Notes: generated by a model not told the origin, from the sequence alone. Positions 16,990 to 25,404 are shown, counted from the stretch's first letter. The stretch: DNA of 39,355 bases from Alphaproteobacteria bacterium GWC2_42_16 (GCA_001767835.1 MEMA01000039.1:1-39355); one strand, 5' to 3'. Numbers and translations are program-made.

Positions 16990-18420
16990 ATGCATGCTTT
17001 TATTGGAAGAAAGGAAGAGCTCTCAATCTTAAAAGGTCTTTGGGATAAAAAGTCAGCAAGTCTGGTTATCATTAAAGGACGAAGGCGAATTGGGAAAAGT
17101 CGACTTGTTGAGGAGTTTGGAAAAAATTATAAGTTTTATGCATTTACAGGTCTTCCACCTACTCCTCATACGACAGCAGACTCACAGCGAGATATTTTTG
17201 CAAAGCAGCTCAAAAGCGATTTAGGGGTTACAGTTGAGGAAAATCACTGGTGGGCCCTCTTACAAGCTTTAGCTAAGAAAACGGAAAAAGGCAAAATTGT
17301 TATTTTATTTGATGAGATCTCTTGGCTTGGGTCAAAAGATCCAGATTTTTTAGGAATATTGAAAGCCGTCTGGGATACGCATTTTAAAAAAAATTCTCAC
17401 CTCATTTTCATTTTATGCGGTTCAGTTTCCTCGTGGATTGAAAGGAACATTCTTTCAAGTACAGGATTTTTAGGGAGGATTTCTTTAACGCTTACACTTG
17501 AAGAACTTTCTTTGCCAGAATGTGGGTTGTTTTGGAATAACCAACAAGAATCAGTCTCTCCTTATGAAAAGTTCAAAGTTCTCGCGGTTACAGGAGGAGT
17601 ACCACGGTATTTAGAAGAAATTCGCCCCCATTTATCGGCGGAAGATAACATTCGAAACCTCTGCTTTAATAAAGAGGGCATTCTCTTTGACGAATTTGAA
17701 AAAATATTTTCTGACTTATTTTCGACGCGGAGTGAAACTTATCGCCATATTGTGAACTATTTAGCGGAAGTGAAAGGAGATCGGAATCAAATTGCACAGG
17801 CCTTGGGGATTGAAGTCGGGGGCGTCATTAGTAGTTATTTAGATGATCTTGAAAAGGCAGGCTTTATAGCGCGTGATTTTTCTTGGAATATAAAAGATAG
17901 CAAGATTTCTAAGTTAAGCCATTTTCGGTTATCCGATAATTATTTGCGCTTTTATTTAAAATATATCTCACCTAACAAGCCTAAAATAAATTCTAATCTT
18001 TTTAAAGATCGCTCCATCACTACATTACCTGGTTGGAGTAGCATCATGGGGTATCAATTTGAAAATTTGGTGTTACATAATCGGCAGCCCTTATACCAAT
18101 TACTTAAAATACAACTTGAAGATATAATTGCGGAAGGTCCCTATTTTCAAAGAACAACAAGAAAACAACCAGGATGTCAAATTGACTATATGATTCAGAC
18201 AAAATTTGATTCTTTGTATATTTGTGAAATTAAGTTTTCAAAATATGAATTAAAAAAGGAAATTATCAGGGAGGTAAAAGAAAAAATCTTACGCCTAAAG
18301 AGGCCTCGATATTTTTCATATAGACCTATCCTTGTGCATGTCAACGGAGTTTCTGAACATGTCGAAGAGAGTGATTATTTTGGAAAAATAATTGATTTTT
18401 CTGAGCTTCTAAAAAGCTGA
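16990..18420 (+). CDS. AAA+ ATPase with C-terminal DUF234 (nuclease-like) domain
   Basis: Family of ATPases common in archaea and in mobile regions of bacteria. Walker A is GRRRIGKSR (30-38) and Walker B is KIVILFDE (102-109), followed by a sensor-like ILCGSVSSWIE. A winged-helix segment lies around 255-300, then HFRLSDNYLRFYLKYI typical of the family. The DUF234 end has D399, E413 and K415 in the arrangement of a PD-(D/E)XK nuclease core (QIDY, then ICEIKFSK). Length 476 is complete and a GAGGAAA ribosome site precedes the ATG. Its cellular function is unknown; proximity to toxin-antitoxin and TOTE genes suggests a conflict role. Confidence 0.88.
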   Translation: MHAFIGRKEELSILKGLWDKKSASLVIIKGRRRIGKSRLVEEFGKNYKFYAFTGLPPTPHTTADSQRDIFAKQLKSDLGVTVEENHWWALLQALAKKTEKGKIVILFDEISWLGSKDPDFLGILKAVWDTHFKKNSHLIFILCGSVSSWIERNILSSTGFLGRISLTLTLEELSLPECGLFWNNQQESVSPYEKFKVLAVTGGVPRYLEEIRPHLSAEDNIRNLCFNKEGILFDEFEKIFSDLFSTRSETYRHIVNYLAEVKGDRNQIAQALGIEVGGVISSYLDDLEKAGFIARDFSWNIKDSKISKLSHFRLSDNYLRFYLKYISPNKPKINSNLFKDRSITTLPGWSSIMGYQFENLVLHNRQPLYQLLKIQLEDIIAEGPYFQRTTRKQPGCQIDYMIQTKFDSLYICEIKFSKYELKKEIIREVKEKILRLKRPRYFSYRPILVHVNGVSEHVEESDYFGKIIDFSELLKS

Positions 18421-18470
18421 TTTAATTTTTGCTTTTTCGACAACCTGGCTAATGCCTCGGCTTCAAGAAT

Positions 18471-18504
18471 TGATCCACTTTCGTTCATAAAAACTGATCC
18501 ACTT
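18471..18504. mobile_element. possible IS21-like end (repeated TGATCCACTT)
   Basis: TGATCCACTT occurs at 18471-18480 and again at 18495-18504, a 24-bp spacing like the multiple terminal repeats of IS21-group elements. No transposase is nearby, so at most this is a relic. It lies just upstream of the decayed AlpA-like copy. Confidence 0.35.
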
Positions 18505-18587
18505 GGTCCTCAATAATTATTTAAAAAAAGTCCAATCCTCTCTCTGACTTAAGAAAGCTTTACCAACACCTTCTCAATAGAGCGAGG

Positions 18588-18690
18588 TCCGTCAAAACAC
18601 ATCACAAAAACTTGGTGTTGCCGCTTGATCTTAAGCTAACCCTGAAGAGGGATCTCGTTTAAATGACCTTTAATTACTCTAACTTTTAAC
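18588..18690 (+). pseudogene. decayed 3' end of an AlpA-like gene (repeat of 25571-25680)
   Basis: About 100 bp match the last third of the AlpA-like gene at 25405-25647 plus the following noncoding 30 bp. The shared blocks are GTCAAAA-CATCACAAAAA, CTTGGTGTTG, ACCCTGAAGAG and TTTAAATG-CCTTTAAT. This copy has a 3-nt deletion and a 1-nt insertion (GCCGCTT for GCGCTT) that shifts the frame, and it has no 5' part. It is a relic of a second copy of the regulator region. Confidence 0.75.
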
Positions 18691-18700
18691 CCTCACTCCT

Positions 18701-19444
18701 CTATCCCATCACTTTTTGTACCAGCAAATTTTGAAGATCAACTCTCACGTGGGGATCATTGTCTAGAATCTTTTGAACCAACATATTTTTTTCGTGTTCT
18801 GACAATTGAGTAATGTCAAAAGGGAGAGTTGAGATATTTTGGCTTTGACCTCCGATCTGTTCAAGTAGGTTAGGATCAATTTCAAGAAACTCAACAAAAA
18901 CCTGAAGAGCCGGACTAAGATTTTTAAGATTAGGAGGAACGGGCAGAGATTGTACATATGTATCTATTTGTATACGCGCTTGATTGGCTATTAAAGCCAA
19001 ATAGAGAGATCGAGGATCACCAAGGAGCAAATCTTGTCTGAGCGGGAGCAATTCATCAAGAAGAGTTGAACAATCCTCTTCTTCAATCCACCCACCACCC
19101 TCTTCATTGTTGAAATGTAATGTCACGGTGGTATCGTGTTCATAGGGCTCTATCTCGACGATGTCTTCATATTCGTAAGGACATAAGCTCTGCACTTTTA
19201 GAAGTCGTGTAGGAAGTCGAAAACTCAGCTCTTTTGTGCCAAAATTAGATATATAAAGGAAGGCATCGAAATATTTAAACAGTACTTCACTTGAATTGCC
19301 ACGAAAATCACCAAAGTTATAGATAAAAATAGCTCTGTTTTGACTGACCCGTGCGCGACTAGAAAGTTTACGAACTTCTTCCATTTCTTGTGGTGTTAAC
19401 TGACGATCAACAGTTCGAAATTCGTAATATTGGAATTCACTCAT
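18701..19444 (-). CDS. conserved hypothetical protein (QYYEF/GDFRG family)
   Basis: About 247 residues from the ATG at 19444; the longer frame begins with a TTG. The N-terminal half (QYYEFRTVDRQLTPQEM, SSRARVSQ, YNFGDFRG, KYFDAFLYISNFGT, SFRLP) belongs to a widespread family of bacterial proteins of unknown function. From memory, these often lie next to a SWIM zinc-finger protein. No SWIM gene is present here, so it appears orphaned. It is acidic, with a Leu-rich C-terminus, and has no membrane segment. It is convergent with the decayed AlpA-like copy. Confidence 0.7.
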   Translation of the reverse strand: MSEFQYYEFRTVDRQLTPQEMEEVRKLSSRARVSQNRAIFIYNFGDFRGNSSEVLFKYFDAFLYISNFGTKELSFRLPTRLLKVQSLCPYEYEDIVEIEPYEHDTTVTLHFNNEEGGGWIEEEDCSTLLDELLPLRQDLLLGDPRSLYLALIANQARIQIDTYVQSLPVPPNLKNLSPALQVFVEFLEIDPNLLEQIGGQSQNISTLPFDITQLSEHEKNMLVQKILDNDPHVRVDLQNLLVQKVMG

Positions 19445-19677
19445 AGCGTACGATCTTATTATTCTTAGCAACTCGATGGTTCTATCGGGATTTTAGGAAA
19501 AAATTAGGTAATATGCAAGAAGGGTTTTGGAAGAATTAAAGCTGACTTAGGTTTGAAGAGACTGTGAACAGAAATAGGCCTAAAAATAATCCCTCAGGGT
19601 ACCTCCCTCACGTTACGTGATGTTGGCCAATTGGTTTATTGATTGCACATTATGCCATAATATGACATTATTTAAAT
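19445..19677. promoter_or_regulatory. AbiE upstream control region
   Basis: The region holds palindromes next to the abiEi start: ATTATGCCATAAT (19649-19661) overlapping ATAATATGACATTAT (19657-19671). A TGGCCAATTG 10-mer (19624-19633) matches sites elsewhere in the island in inverted orientation. AbiEi-type antitoxins repress their own operon by binding inverted repeats, so these are candidate operators. Confidence 0.5.
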
Positions 19678-20466
19678 ATGAAAGAACATTTGACCGATTA
19701 TATAGAAAGTCTCCGAAAACAGGGACGGTATCTTTTTCTGAAACAAGAAGCCGTCCAAGCTCTGGGGGCTTCAGAAAATGCCTTACAAAAAAGTATATCA
19801 CGCCTTTCTAAAAAGGGAAAAGTTGCCACTCTCAAAAAAGGTCTTTATCAAATTATCCCTGTTGAGTATGAATCAAGTGGCTCTTTGCCGCCTGAGTGGA
19901 TTATTCATGATTTGATGGCCCATTTAGGAGTTCGCTATTACATCGGTTTGCTTTCTGCTGCAGCCTTTCATGGGGCGGCTCATCAAGCACCTCAAATCTT
20001 TCAAGTCATCTGTCAAAAGCAAATTCCACGCTTAACTCTAGGAGGGATTAAAATTTGCTTTTATGGAAGCAAAGATTTTGATGTTATTCCCACGCAAGAT
20101 CTTAAAACATCCGCCGGGTATGTCAAAGTGTCAACCCCAGAAGGAACAGCTTTTGATTTAATGCGCTATTTTCATCAATCAGGACACCTCAATCACGTGG
20201 CAACAATCTTAAGCGAACTTGGGGATGTGATTGATTCCGAAAAACTCCCCATTGTGGCCCAGAAAATATCGCTTCGATATAGCCAACGCCTTGGATATTT
20301 ACTGGATCTATTGGGTCACGAGTCCTTGACTAAGCCATTGCATCAGCTTGTCTCCAATAAAAACTTGAGATACATTCCTTTAAGACCCGATAGTTCCGCA
20401 CAAACTGCTGAGAAAAATACAAAGTGGCATGTCCTCGTCAATGAGAAAGTAGACTCTGACTTATGA
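19678..20466 (+). CDS. AbiEi-family antitoxin/transcriptional regulator
   Basis: 262 residues. The N-terminal winged helix (SLRKQGRYLFLKQEAVQALG, then LKKGLYQIIP, about 8-62) is typical of type IV AbiEi antitoxins. The C-terminal domain has the characteristic YYIGLLSAAAFHGA, GSKDFDVIPTQ and VKVSTPEGTAFDLMRY. It should counteract the AbiEii toxin without direct binding and repress the operon. It overlaps abiEii by 4 nt (ATGA), so translation is coupled. Confidence 0.88.
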   Translation: MKEHLTDYIESLRKQGRYLFLKQEAVQALGASENALQKSISRLSKKGKVATLKKGLYQIIPVEYESSGSLPPEWIIHDLMAHLGVRYYIGLLSAAAFHGAAHQAPQIFQVICQKQIPRLTLGGIKICFYGSKDFDVIPTQDLKTSAGYVKVSTPEGTAFDLMRYFHQSGHLNHVATILSELGDVIDSEKLPIVAQKISLRYSQRLGYLLDLLGHESLTKPLHQLVSNKNLRYIPLRPDSSAQTAEKNTKWHVLVNEKVDSDL

Positions 20467-21293
20467 TTCCTCAGAACTTTATTACTGAATGGAAAAATCA
20501 AGCTCCCTGGAAGGATAATGCGCAAATCGAGCAGGACCTTATTCTATCGCGGGCAATTGTTGAAATCTTTTCAAATAAACTTTTGAAGGCTGCTCTTATT
20601 TTCAGAGGAGGCACAGCTTTACATAAACTATATTCTCCTCTTCAAGAACGCTATTCTGAAGACCTTGATTTTGTTCAAAAAGAGGCAGGCCCTATTGGTA
20701 GCACCCTAAAAGAACTTCATGATGTTCTTAATCCTTGGCTAGGAGAGCCTAAATGGAAACAAACAAAGGGACGGGTAACATTCTATTACCGCTATGAATC
20801 TGAATTTATTCCCGTTCGAAACATGAAGGTAAAAATTGAAATCAACACCCGGGAACACTATCAATACTGTGATTTAGCGGATATTCCCTTTCAGGTTTCC
20901 AATCGATGGTTCGAGGGAAAAGCATCAGTATCGTCATATGCTTTAGAGGAATTGATGGGCACCAAAATGCGCGCCCTCTATCAACGGAAAAAGGGGCGTG
21001 ATTTGTTTGATCTCATGGTAATGTTGCAAAATTTTCCTGGGTTAGACAGGAAAAAAATCATAGATTGTTTTCTCCATTATCTCAGTAAAGAAGACCTTCA
21101 GGTTTCAAGAGCGGAATTTGAAAGAAATATGCACCAAAAGCTGAAAGATAAAATCTTTTTAGAAGATATTATTGCTCTTCTGCCGCCTAATCGTGACTAT
21201 AACCATGAGACGTCCTATAGTCATGTTCATGAAAGATTGATTTGTCTCTTGCCAGGTGAACCTTGGGTAAAAAAGGCGCAGGAGGTTAGATGA
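20463..21293 (+). CDS. AbiEii/AbiGii-family nucleotidyltransferase toxin
   Basis: 276 residues. The nucleotidyltransferase motif is intact: RGGTALHK (48-55) followed by YSEDLDF (64-70), with metal-binding D67 and D69. A third acidic strand (KVKIEINTRE, about 121-130) and LMGTKMRALYQRKKGRDLFDL follow. Studied AbiEii-type toxins transfer nucleotides to RNA, in some cases tRNA acceptor ends, causing abortive infection or stasis. Paired with AbiEi upstream. Confidence 0.9.
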   Translation: MIPQNFITEWKNQAPWKDNAQIEQDLILSRAIVEIFSNKLLKAALIFRGGTALHKLYSPLQERYSEDLDFVQKEAGPIGSTLKELHDVLNPWLGEPKWKQTKGRVTFYYRYESEFIPVRNMKVKIEINTREHYQYCDLADIPFQVSNRWFEGKASVSSYALEELMGTKMRALYQRKKGRDLFDLMVMLQNFPGLDRKKIIDCFLHYLSKEDLQVSRAEFERNMHQKLKDKIFLEDIIALLPPNRDYNHETSYSHVHERLICLLPGEPWVKKAQEVR

Positions 21294-21328
21294 GCAATGC
21301 AGATTGGAAGAATATTCGGTTAAGGTAA
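21290..21328 (+). pseudogene. 12-codon gene start with perfect Shine-Dalgarno, probably truncated
   Basis: GGAGG at 21281-21285 stands 4 nt before an ATG that overlaps the abiEii stop (ATGA). The frame reads MSNADWKNIRLR and stops at TAA 21326. The good ribosome site and overlap suggest a third operon gene whose body was lost, rather than chance. The residues are reminiscent of starts of type I specificity subunits, but this is too short to claim. Confidence 0.4.
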
Positions 21329-21349
21329 AACTTCCGAATCAAAGGATAT

Positions 21350-23761
21350 ATGCAGTTTATTCATAAATACATTCAGCGTGTAAGAAGCTGGTTTTATAAT
21401 TGTAATGCTAAGAAAGCAGCGGAGCTGGGACAAACCAAGCTTGCACAAGAAAAACCAATTGCATCACCTTCAAATATCCCTCTTGTTTCTCCCATTCCTT
21501 CCTCCCTCTCTCCTGAAGAAAAAATCTCCCTTTTTATGGACCTTTTTCAGGGCCGTCGAGATGTCTTTCCCAAACGATGGGACAATCAAAAAACAGGTAA
21601 GTCAGGATATTCTCCAGTCTGTCAAAATGAGTGGGTGCGAGGAGTTTGTAAAAAACCACAAATCAAATGCAGCGAATGCCTCAACCAGGCCTTTGTCCCT
21701 GTCACAGAACAAGTGATCCGCAAGCACTTTACTGGAGAAAAAATAGGTAATTCAAGACGAGACTATACGATCGGGGTTTATCCAATGCTTAAAGATGAAA
21801 CCTGTTGGTTTTTAGCCGTAGATTTTGATAAGGAACAGTGGAAAAGGGATGCGAGCGCTTATCTGGAAACATGCCGCCTGAGAAATGTTCCTGCTAGCCT
21901 GGAGCGGTCTCGTTCAGGCAATGGTGGGCATGTTTGGATCTTTTTTAGTGAGCCGATCTCTGCACCTGATGCTCGAAAAATGGGAGCAGTACTCCTCACG
22001 GAAACCATGGAACGGTGTCCAGACATGGGATTTGAATCCTATGATCGCTTCTTTCCTAATCAAGATACGATGCCTACAGGAGGATTTGGCAACTTGATTG
22101 CTTTACCCTTGCAATGCCAGCCCCGCAAGCGCGGAAACAGTGTCTTTCTGAATGAGCATTTTGAACCATATACAGATCAATGGGGTTATCTTTCGTCTCT
22201 AAGACGGATGAGTTTAGAAGAAGTTAAAGTTATTGTAGAAGAAGCCTCATCTAAAGGCAGAATCCTTAATGTGCGAATACCTCTTTCTGAAGATGAGGAA
22301 AAACCATGGGAAATGTCCCCTTCACGTCTCAAGGCAGATATTCCTATTGATCAAAAACTGCCTGAGTCTATTGAGGCCATCCTCAGCAATCAGATCTTCA
22401 TTTCCAAAAAGGATGTACCTCCAGCTCTCATGAATAAGCTCATCCGGTTGGCGGCCTTCCAAAATCCTGAGTTTTACAGCGCTCAAGCGATGCGGCTTTC
22501 GACGTTTGGAAAGCCACGCATCATTGCTTGTGCTGAAGATTTTCCCCAATACATAGGGCTTCCAAGAGGATGCCTAGATGATGTGATGAACCTGCTGACT
22601 TCTCTTGATATCAAGCTGGAAATTGTTGATAAGAGAAATGAGGGAGCCTCACTTAAAACAAAGTTTCTTGGAGAACTTACCCCCCCGCAAAAACGAGCTC
22701 TTAAAGAATTAGAGAAATACGATACGGGCGTGTTAGCTGCAACGACTGCTTTTGGGAAAACTGTTATTGCTGCTAAACTCATCGCCGCAAGAAAGACGAA
22801 TACACTGATTTTGGTCCATCGCCGGCAATTGTTGGATCAATGGGTTGAAAGGCTGCGGGCATTTCTGGATATTCCAGAAAACCACATAGGGGTCATTGGG
22901 GGTGGAAAACATAAACCCTCAGGCATCATTGATGTAGCTCTTATCCAAAGTCTTGTAAGAAAAAACGTTGTTGATGACATTGTGGCTAATTATGGTCAAT
23001 TGATTGTGGATGAATGTCACCATCTCTCAGCCGTCAGCTTTGAGGCGGTTGCGCGGGCGACAAAGGCAAAATATGTCCTTGGACTTACAGCAACTGCAAC
23101 CCGAAAAGACGGTCATCATCCCATCATTTTTATGCAGTGTGGTCCTATCCGTTATAAGGTGAATGCTAAGCATCAAGCGACTCTACGTCCGTTTAACCAT
23201 AAGGTCATTGTTCGAAATACAGCTTTTCAATTGCAGATTATCAATGATCTAAAATCCAGCATTCAACAGCTCTATGCAGGGATCGTTGCAGATAAGACTA
23301 GAAACCAAATGATTTTTGATGATGTGTTACGCGCTTTACAAGAGGGCCGCAGTCCCTTGTTGCTTACGGAACGAAAAGATCATGCCATGGCGTTAGCTGA
23401 ACGATTTTCAAAATTCTGTAAAAATGTAGTTGTGATGGTCGGAGGCCAGTCCGTAAAGCAGCGAGAGTTGATTAAAACGCAGCTTGAAACAATCCCTGAA
23501 GAGGAAGAACGCCTCCTCATCGCAACAGGCCGTTATATAGGTGAAGGATTTGATGATTCAAGGCTGGATACCTTGTTTCTCACCATGCCCATTTCCTGGC
23601 ATGGGGCACTCGCTCAATATGCCGGCCGACTCCATCGCCTTCATCATAGCAAAAGGGAAGTAATCATCTATGATTATATTGACTCATCTCACCCCATGCT
23701 CTCCAAAATGGCTGATAAAAGGATGAAGGGGTATGGCAAATTGGGGTATAGTTTAAGATAG
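21350..23761 (+). CDS. TOTE-type conflict-system primase-helicase
   Basis: 803 residues. A Cys cluster (C91, C100, C107, C110) precedes an archaeo-eukaryotic primase domain with D158-x-D160 (FLAVDFDKE), the GNGGHVWIFF motif with H194, and GGFGNLIALPLQ near 242-254. A superfamily II helicase follows with TTAFGKTV (about 464-471), DECH at 554-557, LGLTATATRKDG, and a C-terminal lobe with ATGRYIGEGFDDSRLDTLF and QYAGRLHR. This fusion matches TOTE conflict proteins, thought to act against invading DNA. The nuclease usually found in TOTE loci is not visible as a separate domain. The first 45 residues are unlike the family core. Confidence 0.88.
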   Translation: MQFIHKYIQRVRSWFYNCNAKKAAELGQTKLAQEKPIASPSNIPLVSPIPSSLSPEEKISLFMDLFQGRRDVFPKRWDNQKTGKSGYSPVCQNEWVRGVCKKPQIKCSECLNQAFVPVTEQVIRKHFTGEKIGNSRRDYTIGVYPMLKDETCWFLAVDFDKEQWKRDASAYLETCRLRNVPASLERSRSGNGGHVWIFFSEPISAPDARKMGAVLLTETMERCPDMGFESYDRFFPNQDTMPTGGFGNLIALPLQCQPRKRGNSVFLNEHFEPYTDQWGYLSSLRRMSLEEVKVIVEEASSKGRILNVRIPLSEDEEKPWEMSPSRLKADIPIDQKLPESIEAILSNQIFISKKDVPPALMNKLIRLAAFQNPEFYSAQAMRLSTFGKPRIIACAEDFPQYIGLPRGCLDDVMNLLTSLDIKLEIVDKRNEGASLKTKFLGELTPPQKRALKELEKYDTGVLAATTAFGKTVIAAKLIAARKTNTLILVHRRQLLDQWVERLRAFLDIPENHIGVIGGGKHKPSGIIDVALIQSLVRKNVVDDIVANYGQLIVDECHHLSAVSFEAVARATKAKYVLGLTATATRKDGHHPIIFMQCGPIRYKVNAKHQATLRPFNHKVIVRNTAFQLQIINDLKSSIQQLYAGIVADKTRNQMIFDDVLRALQEGRSPLLLTERKDHAMALAERFSKFCKNVVVMVGGQSVKQRELIKTQLETIPEEEERLLIATGRYIGEGFDDSRLDTLFLTMPISWHGALAQYAGRLHRLHHSKREVIIYDYIDSSHPMLSKMADKRMKGYGKLGYSLR

Positions 23762-23817
23762 AGGCTCGAACCTACATATTTTTTGAAAACCTAGGGCTTA
23801 AGTTATTAAGAACGATG

Positions 23818-24642
23818 TTACTCCAAACAACATTTTTTGTATTTTTTACCACTTCCACAGGGGCAAGGATCATTCCGTCCAATTTTGGGGCTTCTTCGAA
23901 CTTGTGGTTCTGCACCATGAAAACAGTGGCTTCCGCAAAGATGGAAACGAGGTTTAGGTGTTACCCTTACTTTACGTACACCCAATTCGATTTCCACATC
24001 CTCTAAATCTCCCATAACGGTAATATCAACCGTGTTTGCAAGGAACGTGCTACGAATAAGGTCTAAGCTTTCAACAGCTTTAAGATCAACAAGATTACCA
24101 ATAAGAAGGGCATTGAGAACATCTTCATTTTCAGAGTACCTTTCCAACCTTTTTGAAATTGCATCCACGCACGCTTTACGCATTTCAGGGTAATCTGTCC
24201 CAATAAGCTCTAACGCCCTTCCCGCAGCCGTAATGCTCCAGCAATCCTTTGAGGGATCTTGAATATAACAAGAAAGGGGCTCAATTGAATTAACGCCCAT
24301 TTTTGCGAGAATACTGGGAATTTCTTCCATGCTCCAATCATCAACTTCGTTTTCTTTTTTATAATCAAGGCAATGAATTAAATCTTGGATAGCATCAACA
24401 GCCCGTAATTGCCCAAGGACACGCCATGCATGAAGGTCAGCCCATATGATGGGATCGTTTGAATTTGCTGTTTTAAAGGCAGGATCTTTTAGCATTTGAA
24501 TTAAGTGAGGGACGTCCTTCAAGGAAAACCCATATTTTTTTATATAATCTGGCCACTTGCGGAAATTGTTGGAGGCATCAATTTGTCGAGGATCCCCGAG
24601 GGATAATAAAGAAGCAGTGGGTTCAGTATACGTTTGGTTCAT
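23818..24642 (-). CDS. HEAT-like repeat protein with C-terminal SEC-C zinc motif
   Basis: 274 residues. Helical repeat-like region (about 40-210, for example [18 protein letters not shown], then [16 protein letters not shown]) and a C-terminal SEC-C motif [22 protein letters not shown] binds zinc and occurs in SecA and in many proteins that contact ribosomes or nucleic acids. Similar HEAT/SEC-C proteins are annotated with DUF1186-like domains. Function unknown. It converges on the TOTE gene with 56 nt between stops. Confidence 0.78.
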   Translation of the reverse strand: MNQTYTEPTASLLSLGDPRQIDASNNFRKWPDYIKKYGFSLKDVPHLIQMLKDPAFKTANSNDPIIWADLHAWRVLGQLRAVDAIQDLIHCLDYKKENEVDDWSMEEIPSILAKMGVNSIEPLSCYIQDPSKDCWSITAAGRALELIGTDYPEMRKACVDAISKRLERYSENEDVLNALLIGNLVDLKAVESLDLIRSTFLANTVDITVMGDLEDVEIELGVRKVRVTPKPRFHLCGSHCFHGAEPQVRRSPKIGRNDPCPCGSGKKYKKCCLE

Positions 24643-24849
24643 AAGGGGCTCGTCCTTTTCTCAGTAGCAAATTGTTCACATTTATTGCGGGCTATATCTT
24701 TTTAAAATTCTCTTTTTTTTAAAATTCTGCTTGCCTGCCATTAAAGAAACTATTATTCTTAAGATGTTACCTCATATGAGATAACGCGACACGCAGATGC
24801 TATAACATCCACGTGCCGCTGACCATGATCAACTGAACAGGAGTCAACC
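24643..24849. other. intergenic region before the small gene
   Basis: About 207 bp, AT-rich with short T-runs on both strands. It contains CTCATATGAG (24773-24782), a 10-bp perfect palindrome, upstream of the small gene at 24850. No longer gene seen. Confidence 0.4.
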
Positions 24850-25023
24850 ATGGGTGACCATAATATAGTCCTGCCTGAGTCTTTTTTAAAAGACCTGAAA
24901 TACAAAATCCAAAAATTTTCTACCATTGCGGATAAGCTTGATATCTTGGCTTTTGAGGCTCGTCAGGTTTATCTTGCACTTAATAAGGCATATAAAGATG
25001 CTCACATAAAGGATGCGGATTAA
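24850..25023 (+). CDS. small helical protein (57 aa), unknown
   Basis: ATG preceded by AGGAG at 24839-24843, 57 codons, TAA at 25021. The product is amphipathic and mostly helical (LPESFLKDLKYKIQKF, then KLDILAFEARQVYLALNKAY). A strong hairpin terminator follows 43 nt later. The ribosome site, helical composition and terminator make it a credible gene. Family unknown. It has neither a Cys cluster nor a membrane segment. Confidence 0.55.
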   Translation: MGDHNIVLPESFLKDLKYKIQKFSTIADKLDILAFEARQVYLALNKAYKDAHIKDAD

Positions 25024-25066
25024 GTCTAAGAAAATCTCAATAAATACTCATTCATCTTTGTTCATG

Positions 25067-25093
25067 AAAGAAAGCCTCAACAAGGCTTTCTTT
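25067..25093. terminator. strong hairpin terminator, probably bidirectional
   Basis: AAAGAAAGCCT (25067-25077) and AGGCTTTCTTT (25083-25093) form a perfect 11-bp stem with loop CAACA. The A/T flanks give U-runs in both directions. Confidence 0.75.
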
Positions 25094-25190
25094 CCTATTG
25101 CTATTTAGTATGGCAGCCATCTGAAGTTTAGTCCTACACTTATTGCGTTTCTTTCTCATTGAATATCTCTCCAAAGATCATTTTTGATTC

Positions 25191-25264
25191 TTCGAAGTGG
25201 AAAAAAGTTTGTATTCGAAGAATCATTATTTATGCATTCGAAGTAACAAAATCTTACATTCGAA
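25191..25264. repeat. iteron-like array of four TTCGAA palindromes
   Basis: TTCGAA occurs at 25191-25196, 25214-25219, 25237-25242 and 25259-25264, giving spacings of 23, 23 and 22 bp. Flanks are similar (ATTCGAAG in two, ATTCGAAT in the last, CTTCGAAG in the first). The sites lie in an AT-rich noncoding region between a terminator and the AlpA-like gene. Regular spacing near two helical turns suggests cooperative binding of a dimeric protein, a regulator or a replication/excision protein. Confidence 0.7.
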
Positions 25265-25316
25265 TATACATATTTGTATATGCAGAGAAAATAAAGTATA
25301 TGATGCAGAATTACTG

Positions 25317-25362
25317 TTGACGATAACTTTGTTTTGTGTTTTCATAAGGCAATTGGCCAATT
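25317..25362 (+). promoter_or_regulatory. alpA-like control region: TTGACG and a 12-bp palindrome
   Basis: TTGACG at 25317-25322 could be a -35; the matching -10 is poor. The perfect palindrome AATTGGCCAATT (25351-25362) lies 42 nt before the ATG at 25405, with a CAATTGGCCA core that also occurs at 14943 and, inverted, at 19624. Confidence 0.4.
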
Positions 25363-25404
25363 CAAGGCCAAATCCATAAGAATAAGAAGAAAGGAAAATC
25401 ATTT

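Noticed and set aside
16850-17032. 60-codon frame before the DUF234 ATPase
   Set aside because: It covers the promoter/operator repeat and overlaps the real start of the ATPase.
25191-25264. CRISPR array
   Set aside because: The repeated unit is only 6-8 bp, spacers are not unique 30-mers and no cas gene is near.
25197-25379. 60-codon frame over the TTCGAA array
   Set aside because: It is made of the repeat and promoter region, with odd composition (many Ile, Cys, Tyr) and no ribosome site.
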